Assembly: GCA_017998495.1 (NCBI GenBank)
Contig: JAGOCY010000076.1
Coordinates: 1 to 6,886 of the forward strand
DNA: 6,886 bases
Direction: 5' to 3'
From: Corallincola sp.
GTDB lineage: Bacteria > Pseudomonadota > Gammaproteobacteria > Enterobacterales > Neiellaceae
This document shows positions 1 to 5,213 of this stretch, one piece after another. Each line of letters opens with the position of its first letter. Position 1 is the first letter of the stretch. Below the pieces are notes generated by a model, which saw only the letters and a program-made list of their open reading frames with translations, made no database searches and was not told the DNA's origin. A program made the translations under genes and the position numbers.

Positions 1-1
1 G

Positions 2-127
2 CTGGCCACCCTGGTGGAAGGCGAGGACTTGCGCCTTGATCCGCAAGGCCCGCAAGAGAAGGTCGGCGATTTCCGTGTACGCGTGCGTGATGCCATGAAG
101 GCCAAGCTGGCAGAGCAGGAGGGCTGA
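2..127 (+). CDS. 3' end of an unidentified phage protein
   Basis: An open frame enters from the left edge and ends at TGA 125-127, giving the last 41 residues of a protein. The visible tail is highly charged, with many Glu, Lys, Arg and Asp residues, and ends KAKLAEQEG, which looks helical. It lies directly upstream of the connector gene at 129 with a one-base gap, and its last codons carry that gene's ribosome binding site (AGGAGGG at 117-123). It is therefore very likely part of the same operon. By position it could be a head or neck protein, but too little is visible to name a family. Reading frame and coding status are reasonably certain; function is unknown. Confidence 0.6.
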   Translation: MATLVEGEDLRLDPQGPQEKVGDFRVRVRDAMKAKLAEQEG

Positions 128-128
128 C

Positions 129-710
129 ATGCAGATGGTGCCGCGTGAGCAGTTCCTGCCAACCGTCAGGATGCATATCACTGGCCCGCTGGAGATCATG
201 CTGGAGGAGGCCGTCACTGAGGCGGCCATCACCTTCTGCCGCGAGTCAGAGCTCATCACCCTGGACCGGTTTATTCGCTCGGCATCAGCAGGGAGCCTGG
301 AGACGGTATGCGATACCGATGGCCTGACCTCCTGCAATGTGCTGCACCTGACCGGTGAGGGTGGCGCACCCTTTGTCAGCGGGCGTGACTACTTCGCAAT
401 CTCGACCAACGAGATCAGCGTGCTGACCGACCTGGACAATGTGCGTGTCTGGTTTGCAGCCGCTCCACTAAAGGGGAGTAAGGCGCTGCCGGCTCAGCTC
501 TACACCGATCATGCCGAGGCCATAGCCCATGGCGTGGCAGCGCTGCTCTATGCCCAGCCAGACCGCCCTTGGTCTGACCCCAAGCGTGCGGGCTACCACC
601 GTGCCGAGTTTGTCGAGGGGTGGCGTCGTGCTGGCCGGTTCCGCAAGCAGCACAGCGCCCCGACCCAAGTCGAATACTACAACCCGCCCCGCAAACACAG
701 CTTTTTCTAA
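129..710 (+). CDS. Phage neck/connector-type structural protein (putative)
   Basis: This is a 193-residue soluble protein with no signal peptide or membrane segment. The start ATG at 129 is preceded by AGGAGGG (117-123) at five bases, which favours it over the in-frame ATG at 135. Residues 18-50 (TGPLEIMLEEAV, then AAITFCRES) form a helical segment, and about 83-112 reads as beta strands (GRDYFAIS, VRVWFAAAP). Another helix with His and Ala lies near 126-141, and the basic aromatic tail (EYYNPPRKHSFF) begins at 182. This pattern resembles small proteins often encoded beside phage head-tail adaptors, where the leading helix packs against the portal-tail interface. The position just before an adaptor-like gene supports a neck role. 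I recognise the style rather than a named family, so a tail-accessory role is an alternative. Its stop overlaps the next gene's ribosome binding site. Confidence 0.6.
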   Translation: MQMVPREQFLPTVRMHITGPLEIMLEEAVTEAAITFCRESELITLDRFIRSASAGSLETVCDTDGLTSCNVLHLTGEGGAPFVSGRDYFAISTNEISVLTDLDNVRVWFAAAPLKGSKALPAQLYTDHAEAIAHGVAALLYAQPDRPWSDPKRAGYHRAEFVEGWRRAGRFRKQHSAPTQVEYYNPPRKHSFF

Positions 711-719
711 GGAGTCGCC

Positions 720-1397
720 ATGGCTACCGTGCCTATTGCAACCATCATCAAGCGGGTTAACACCCTGCTGGTCGATCCGACCTTTACCCGCTGGCCCAAG
801 CAGGAGCTGCTGGACTACTACAACGACGCCACCAAGGCGATCGTGCTGGTTCGCCCTGATGCCCATACCAAGAACGTCGAGTTTTCCTGTGCTGCTGGTA
901 CCAGGCAGGTATTGCCAGCGGACGCCTTGCGGCTGATTGAGGTGCTGCGTAACGCCAATGGGAAGGTGGTCCGCTTCGTACCACGCAAGGCGCTTGATGA
1001 CAGCTATCCAGACTGGCACTCAGGTAAGACGGCAACCTCAGTAGATAACTACTGCTATGAAGACCGTGACCCCAAGAACTTCTATCTACACCCTGGCCCC
1101 GCCGCGGATGTGAAGGTAGACGTGATCTACTCGGTGGCGCCGCAATCAAGAGCGCTGGCTGATGTGGAGAACACTCAGAATCCAGCGCTGGCCGACCTAG
1201 ATGACATCTACATCAACCCGATCATCGACTTCATGCTTTATCGCTGCTTCTCCAAGGATGCGGAATACTCGGCCAACTCCAATCGTGCAGCCAGTCACTA
1301 CAGCGCGTACCTGCAGCAGTTGGGCGAGAAGACTCAAGCTGACGCCAATATGGAAGCCAGGCAGCAAGCTGGTTTTAACCGGACCACAGGTCAGTAA
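720..1397 (+). CDS. Phage head-tail adaptor-like protein (gp6/DUF6682-like)
   Basis: This 225-residue protein is probably a connector that docks under the portal and joins it to the tail. Residues 5-45 show the usual adaptor opening: a helix (IATIIKRVNTLL), then TRWPKQELLDYYNDATKAIV, i.e. RW followed by an ELL...NDA helix. A beta-rich middle follows (AGTRQVLPADALRLIEVLRN at about 59-78, DPKNFYLHPGP at about 117-127). Residues 160-205 form a long helical hairpin (YINPIIDFMLYRCFSKDAEY, then HYSAYLQQLGEK). This helix/strand/helix order matches short-tail phage adaptor proteins known to me, including those grouped as DUF6682; that match is from memory and not searched. A strong AAGGAG (709-714) overlapping the upstream TAA precedes the ATG by five bases, so translation is probably coupled to the previous gene. 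Confidence 0.75.
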   Translation: MATVPIATIIKRVNTLLVDPTFTRWPKQELLDYYNDATKAIVLVRPDAHTKNVEFSCAAGTRQVLPADALRLIEVLRNANGKVVRFVPRKALDDSYPDWHSGKTATSVDNYCYEDRDPKNFYLHPGPAADVKVDVIYSVAPQSRALADVENTQNPALADLDDIYINPIIDFMLYRCFSKDAEYSANSNRAASHYSAYLQQLGEKTQADANMEARQQAGFNRTTGQ

Positions 1398-1407
1398 GGA
1401 GGAGTAG

Positions 1408-3024
1408 ATGGCGGGCCTTTGGTATCGGGCTGGCACGGTGGCTGTCACCAACGCCAGTAAAAAAGTGGTTGGCACAGGCACAACCTGGAAGAGTGGTGCA
1501 TCCAAGCCAGACAAGGGGCACACGGTGTGGGCGCCTGATGGCAAGGCTTATGAGCTGGATTATGTAGAGAGCGACACCGTACTCTATCTGGTCACGGCTT
1601 ATGGTGGAATGACCGCATCTGGGATGACCTACTCCATCGACATCAGCAGAAGTGGGACAAACTCGGCATTTAGTCGCGACCTGTCTGCCTTTGTCGCCTA
1701 TCACCAGTTGCAGATGGACGGCTGGCAGCAGTTGTTCACCGGCACCGGCGATGTGACGCTCACCGCGCCGGATGGCACCAAGCTCACTGTGCCGAGCTGG
1801 GAAAAGGTGATGAACGCCGGTACCGGCGTGGTGGCGCAAGCCAAGACCGAGGCAGACCGCGCCAAGACTGAGGCGAACAAGGCCGCCGCAAGCGCCACAG
1901 CTGCTGGTGATGTGGTGGCCGCCTCAGTCCTGCCGCTGCCGGATGTGTGGGTTCCGCTTAACGATAGCCTGCGGATGATCACGGGGTATGGGCGGAATGT
2001 GACGGTTGGGGATGATGTGGTGGCGCGGATGGTAACTTTCAGTCGCAACAGTACCAGGACGCGCATCTCCAAGGACGGGGTATTAAAAACTGCGGCCGTC
2101 AACGAGCCCTGTTTTGAAAAAGAAGGGCTGCACCTGGATATCCAGAGTACAAATCTTTTTCCGTGGAGTCAGGAGTTTGTTGGCAAGTGGGTTTTATGTA
2201 ACGGAGTAGTGAAAGCGGACGCAGGATTCCCTAACGCAGTGGCACTAAACAATGATATGAGCGGGTTCGTTCATACGTCAGCAGGGGCGCTGGTAATTGG
2301 CACAACGTATACAATATCCGCCATTGTGACAGGTTATGTTGAAGGTGTCACAGCGCTTCGTGCCGTGTTTTCCAATGTGATCGAGGACTCGTGGAGTGTA
2401 ACGGGCAAGTTTGGGCCATACACGATATTATCCTTCAAAAAAACCGTCACTGAGAACAACGCTGGCCAAAATGTCACAGGGTTGAGGTGGCCCGTTGGCA
2501 AAGTGGCGGGAGTTGTTTTGTGTGCGATGCAAATCGAGGCGCTTCCAGTTGCTACCTCATATATTCCGACAAATGGCGCTGCGGCAACGCGGGCGGCTGA
2601 TGTGCTTCAGTTTGTCGGGGCTGCAAATCACCCTGACATCCTGTCTGGTGTGCCGTTCACGTTGGCTATGAGGATGTCGTGTGATGAGTTAGTAGGCAGT
2701 GGCCAGCGTGATGTTTTGGTTTGCCAGAACGTGGGGTACAGTCTGCTGCGCCGCGTAGGTAGCTTAATTCGCTACTACAGAGATGGCAGTGGGCAGCTAT
2801 CCGTCAGCGCCCCAGGAAAAAAAATGAATGTCGTCGCAGTTAGAGTGACGACAGAAAACAACTGCACACTGCGAGTTGGAGCTAGTCAATTATCCAGAAC
2901 GGAGGTGCCGATTACTAGCGGGAAAGTGGCAACAATAGACATCACTAACGTTGCTGGCCATGTCCGTGATTTCCGCATCTGGCACCACTCAGTCACAGAT
3001 GAACAGTTTAAGGCCATCCAATGA
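1408..3024 (+). CDS. Tail fibre / receptor-binding protein with lectin-like modules
   Basis: This is a 538-residue modular fibre. Residues 1-115 form an anchor domain of the type GTVAVTN...VVGTGTTWK, found at the N-terminus of many phage fibres, and should attach it to the particle. Residues 116-131 (DGTKLTVPSW) lead into an Ala/Glu/Lys coiled coil at 143-172. Residues 205-400 carry a recurrent phage fibre module: TFSRNST, KDGVLKTAAVNEP.FEKEG, STNLFPWS, then MQIEALPVATSYIPTNGAAATRAAD. Residues 405-538 look like a concanavalin/LamG-type lectin, ending GHVRDFRIWHHSVTDEQF. The C-terminal half probably binds a surface glycan. No catalytic motif or beta-helix depolymerase repeat is seen. Ribosome binding site AAGGAGGAG (1396-1404) overlaps the upstream stop. 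DNA from about 2040 on is AT-richer than the neighbours, suggesting exchange of the receptor-binding half. The stop overlaps the next start as ATGA. Confidence 0.82.
   Translation: MAGLWYRAGTVAVTNASKKVVGTGTTWKSGASKPDKGHTVWAPDGKAYELDYVESDTVLYLVTAYGGMTASGMTYSIDISRSGTNSAFSRDLSAFVAYHQLQMDGWQQLFTGTGDVTLTAPDGTKLTVPSWEKVMNAGTGVVAQAKTEADRAKTEANKAAASATAAGDVVAASVLPLPDVWVPLNDSLRMITGYGRNVTVGDDVVARMVTFSRNSTRTRISKDGVLKTAAVNEPCFEKEGLHLDIQSTNLFPWSQEFVGKWVLCNGVVKADAGFPNAVALNNDMSGFVHTSAGALVIGTTYTISAIVTGYVEGVTALRAVFSNVIEDSWSVTGKFGPYTILSFKKTVTENNAGQNVTGLRWPVGKVAGVVLCAMQIEALPVATSYIPTNGAAATRAADVLQFVGAANHPDILSGVPFTLAMRMSCDELVGSGQRDVLVCQNVGYSLLRRVGSLIRYYRDGSGQLSVSAPGKKMNVVAVRVTTENNCTLRVGASQLSRTEVPITSGKVATIDITNVAGHVRDFRIWHHSVTDEQFKAIQ
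1840..1881 (+). repeat. Two-copy 21-bp tandem repeat in the fibre linker
   Basis: Positions 1840-1860 and 1861-1881 are adjacent 21-base units matching at 15 of 21 positions. They encode AKTEADR and AKTEANK (residues 145-158 of the fibre), two heptads. This is a short coiled-coil linker between anchor and receptor-binding domains, and it probably helps trimerisation and sets fibre length. Similar Ala/Thr/Glu/Lys repeats occur in lambdoid side-tail fibres. Confidence 0.7.
2040..2990 (+). other. AT-richer segment coding the fibre receptor-binding half
   Basis: Composition drops inside the fibre gene. By hand count, bases 1741-1800 hold 42 G/C of 60, while 2101-2160 hold 25 and 2401-2460 hold 26; downstream, 3241-3300 hold 40. 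Runs of seven and eight A (2437-2443 and 2817-2824) occur here and are not typical of the rest of the window. The drop is not uniform: 2761-2820 holds 32. The boundary falls near the junction between linker and lectin-like modules, which fits horizontal replacement of the receptor-binding part. Edges are approximate. Confidence 0.6.
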
Positions 3025-3353
3025 GCGACTTTATCGACCTCAACTTAAAAGCGTCCGACAAGGCCGCTATGACCAAGGCCCTGCAGGCCGCTGGCTTTAT
3101 CAAGGACAGCGAGACCGGCATCCTCTATCACCAAATAGCCAGTTTGCAGCTGCTACCGCCCGGCATGGTTACCCGCCAAACTGGCGAGGTGCAGCTTGTC
3201 GATGGGGTAGAGATTGCAGTACGCGAGCCAGTACCAGGCTATCACGCCAACGTCAGAACCCAAGACCCGGCAATGGCCGCAGCACTGGCGCCGGTGACCG
3301 TGGTTGTCGAATCGCCACAGTATGTCTGGGCATCTAAACTGGAGGCATCATGA
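3021..3353 (+). CDS. Small conserved phage protein following the tail fibre; possible fibre accessory protein
   Basis: This is a 110-residue soluble protein. Its ATG (3021) overlaps the fibre stop as ATGA, with AAGG at 3010-3013 as a modest ribosome binding site, so it is probably translated by coupling to the fibre. Residues 1-30 (MSDFIDLNLKASDKAAMTKALQAAGF) suggest a strand and a helix. The middle has TGEVQLVDGVEI (54-65) and REPVPGYHANVR (68-79), and the C-terminus is a strand, VTVVVESPQYVWASKLEAS. I recall similar small proteins of this length behind fibres or minor tail genes in other gammaproteobacterial phages, usually left hypothetical. Position next to a fibre suggests a folding or assembly helper, but sequence alone does not show this. 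It could also be a minor tail component. Confidence 0.75.
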   Translation: MSDFIDLNLKASDKAAMTKALQAAGFIKDSETGILYHQIASLQLLPPGMVTRQTGEVQLVDGVEIAVREPVPGYHANVRTQDPAMAAALAPVTVVVESPQYVWASKLEAS

Positions 3354-3526
3354 CCGTGCGTCTAGAACCCATCGCTGCGATCGTGGTCGCCGTGCTGCTG
3401 GGCTGGGCGTGGAATACCGCCACGGCACCCGGGCCGGTCTGCCAAGTGCAGGAGGTTCACCAGGGTAAAACCATCCTGGTGCTGCGCCGATGTGCTGCAG
3501 CCAGCCAAGTGAGCCTTGCCTCCTGA
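3350..3526 (+). CDS. 58-residue single-pass membrane or exported phage protein of unknown function
   Basis: The ATG at 3350 overlaps the previous stop as ATGA, and GGAGG (3341-3345) stands four bases upstream, which strongly supports this short gene. After MTVRLEP comes a hydrophobic stretch at residues 8-21 (IAAIVVAVLLGWAW), then a polar part with TATAPGPVCQVQEV and Cys at 31 and 48. The hydrophobic segment is either an uncleaved N-terminal anchor or a short signal peptide with a possible cut after TATA. There is no lipobox. The two cysteines could form a disulfide if the C-terminus is periplasmic. It ends just before a terminator. Candidate roles are inner-membrane accessory, superinfection exclusion or lysis accessory; none is demonstrated. 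It is too small for a classical spanin pair and has no second transmembrane segment. Confidence 0.7.
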   Translation: MTVRLEPIAAIVVAVLLGWAWNTATAPGPVCQVQEVHQGKTILVLRRCAAASQVSLAS

Positions 3527-3538
3527 CGCTGGCAGCGT
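3526..3538 (+). other. Short inverted repeat just after the 58-residue gene
   Basis: ACGCTG and CAGCGT flank a single G immediately at the stop codon. In RNA this allows a five-pair stem with a three-base loop. No T tract follows, so it is not a terminator by itself. It may just stabilise the 3' end of the transcript, or be chance. It lies 17 bases upstream of the intrinsic terminator stem. Confidence 0.35.
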
Positions 3539-3555
3539 TAGGATTTACCCATCAT

Positions 3556-3589
3556 GGCCCGCTCTGTTCTGAGTGGGCCTTTTTGTTTT
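3556..3589 (+). terminator. Intrinsic (Rho-independent) terminator
   Basis: GGCCCGCTC (3556-3564) and GAGTGGGCC (3571-3579) form a nine-pair GC-rich stem with one G-U pair and a six-base loop (TGTTCT). It is followed directly by TTTTTGTTTT (3580-3589). This is a textbook terminator for plus-strand transcription. There is no matching A tract on the left, so it should act in one direction only. It sits 29 bases after the 58-residue gene and 19 bases before the next tail gene. Confidence 0.88.
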
Positions 3590-3608
3590 CTGCCTGCCGA
3601 GATCTCCC

Positions 3609-5213
3609 ATGTCAGTCATCGATATCGTCACCATGCGAGGCATTACGCCGCGCGTGGAATCTCACCTTTTGCCTGATGAAGTGGCAGTAGTGGCCAGAGA
3701 TTGCCACTTTGACCACGGCGTCATCTCACCGCTTGAGGAAGATGTCAGCGCTGGCGTTACCTTGCCAATCACCCCCAAGACCCTGTTCAAGTACGGCCAG
3801 AACTGGTTTGCATGGAACAAGATTGTTGAGGCAATCAATTCCCCGATCGCGCAGGATGCCTATGGCCGCGTCTATTACACCGATGGCGAGTACCCGAAAG
3901 TCACCCACTTCCAGATCGCGACTGGTGGTGTCAACAAGCCGACGGCGTGGCACCGCCTTGGTGTGCCCTCTCCCGGCGTTCCGGTAGGTATTAGCGCCAT
4001 TACGCCGCCAACTGGTAGCAAAGATGACGACGCTACCGATGATGAGACCCGCTACTACGTTGATACCTACGTGACCGCGATGGGCGAGGAGGGGCCTCCA
4101 GGGCCTGCAAGCGGCAAGGTCAGCATCACCATCCCGAACTCTACCGTAACATTGAGCCTTACTCCGCCTCAGTCGCAGGACAGCAACATCACCAAACGAC
4201 GGGTTTATCGGTCTGTCTCAGGTGGCGGCCTGGCTGATTACCTGCTGGTTGCTGAGCTGCCGATTGCGCAAGCCTCATTTGTAGACAATCGCGCGGATGG
4301 TGAGCTCGGCCCGGTGCTGGAGACCTACGATTACGCGCTGCCTCCTGCCGCCCTGCGCGGCCTGTGCCAGATGGCTAACGGCATGTGCGCGGGTTTTGCT
4401 GGTAACTCGCTCTATCTGTGCGAGCCATATCTGCCCTATGCCTGGCCTGAGAAGTATCGGCTCACCACTGAGCACGACATCGTGGCGATCGCCGCTATCG
4501 ATACCACGTTGGTGATCGGCACCAAGGGATTCCCTTATCTGGCCCAAGGTGTCAGCCCAGCTTCGGTGACCAACCAGAAGCTGAGCCATCTTCCGCAAGC
4601 GTGCATTAGCGCCAGATCCATGGTGGCCATGGATGGTGTGGTGCTTTACGCCTCGCCGGATGGATTGGTGGGGATAGGCGCCAGCGGGGGGCAGGTGGTA
4701 ACCGAGCGGATCATCACTCGCAAGCAGTGGCAGGCCATGAAGCCTGAGACCCTGCGCGCCTGGCACCACGAAGGAAAGTATGTGGCGATGACCGATACCC
4801 ACGCTTTCATCTTTGACCCCAAGAGCGGGGATCTGCGGGAGCTGACAAACCGTTGGGATGCGGCTGTTTCGGATATGGAAAGCGATCGCCTGTTTGTGGC
4901 CAAAGGCACAGGCATGCAGGTGTGGCGCGGCGGAGCTGTCGGCAACGGCCAGTTTGTATGGCGCTCAAAGCTGTTCATGATGCCTGACGGCACGCCGCTC
5001 GGCTGCTGCCGGCTGCTGGTAGACGATATCACCAAGATCGGCATCAAACTGACCGTGGATGGTGAGCAGGTAATGGAGCTGCCTCCTGGCAACTTGGCAT
5101 CTGGCACGTTCAGGCTGCCACCGGTGCGCGGTCGGTGGTGGCAGGTGGAGGTATACGGCACCTCTATGGTGAAGCGCATTACCCTGGCTGGCTCAATGGC
5201 GGAGTTGATGTAA
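3609..5213 (+). CDS. Tail nozzle/hub-like protein with FN3-like insert (putative)
   Basis: This is a 534-residue protein. The frame is open back to a GTG at 3573, but that codon lies in the terminator stem. ATG 3609, with GAGA at 3599-3602 six bases upstream, is a better though weak start. The N-terminus (DIVTMRGITPRVESHLLPDEVA, residues 5-26) and HGVISPLEED (36-45) recall proteins of short-tailed phages annotated as tail or stabilisation proteins. About residues 124-240 look like fibronectin type III folds (RYYVDTYVTAMGEEGPPGPAS, TKRRVYRS). Residues 245-440 are repeated beta blades (GNSLYLCEPYLPYAWP, LVIGTKGFPYLA, GVVLYASPDGLVGI, YVAMTDTHAFIFDP), a beta-propeller-like pattern. T7 gp12 and P22 gp10 play comparable nozzle or hub roles; homology to either is inference. 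It would form the lower tail channel. Its stop overlaps the next gene by one base. Confidence 0.65.
   Translation: MSVIDIVTMRGITPRVESHLLPDEVAVVARDCHFDHGVISPLEEDVSAGVTLPITPKTLFKYGQNWFAWNKIVEAINSPIAQDAYGRVYYTDGEYPKVTHFQIATGGVNKPTAWHRLGVPSPGVPVGISAITPPTGSKDDDATDDETRYYVDTYVTAMGEEGPPGPASGKVSITIPNSTVTLSLTPPQSQDSNITKRRVYRSVSGGGLADYLLVAELPIAQASFVDNRADGELGPVLETYDYALPPAALRGLCQMANGMCAGFAGNSLYLCEPYLPYAWPEKYRLTTEHDIVAIAAIDTTLVIGTKGFPYLAQGVSPASVTNQKLSHLPQACISARSMVAMDGVVLYASPDGLVGIGASGGQVVTERIITRKQWQAMKPETLRAWHHEGKYVAMTDTHAFIFDPKSGDLRELTNRWDAAVSDMESDRLFVAKGTGMQVWRGGAVGNGQFVWRSKLFMMPDGTPLGCCRLLVDDITKIGIKLTVDGEQVMELPPGNLASGTFRLPPVRGRWWQVEVYGTSMVKRITLAGSMAELM

Noticed and set aside
468..1019. 183-codon minus-strand open frame
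   Set aside because: It is antisense to the two connector genes, has no convincing ribosome binding site or recognisable domain, and does not fit the one-directional operon.
1924..3024. Capsule depolymerase activity in the fibre
   Set aside because: No beta-helix repeat pattern, lyase or hydrolase motif is visible; the domains look like binding modules only.
2600..3353. Diversity-generating retroelement target in the fibre C-terminus
   Set aside because: The fibre ends in a LamG-like fold, not a C-type lectin variable region. No reverse transcriptase, accessory protein or template repeat is seen in the window.
3350..3526. Holin or spanin identity for the 58-residue membrane protein
   Set aside because: It has a single hydrophobic segment, no lipobox, no overlapping partner spanin frame and no endolysin nearby. 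Left as unknown.
3573..3608. GTG start extending the nozzle-like protein by 12 residues
   Set aside because: The extra codons are the right arm and T tract of the terminator, and there is no ribosome binding site before the GTG. ATG 3609 begins where protein-like sequence begins.
3490..3690. 66-codon plus-strand open frame spanning the terminator
   Set aside because: It overlaps the terminator and the start of the nozzle-like gene in another frame, and lacks a ribosome binding site.
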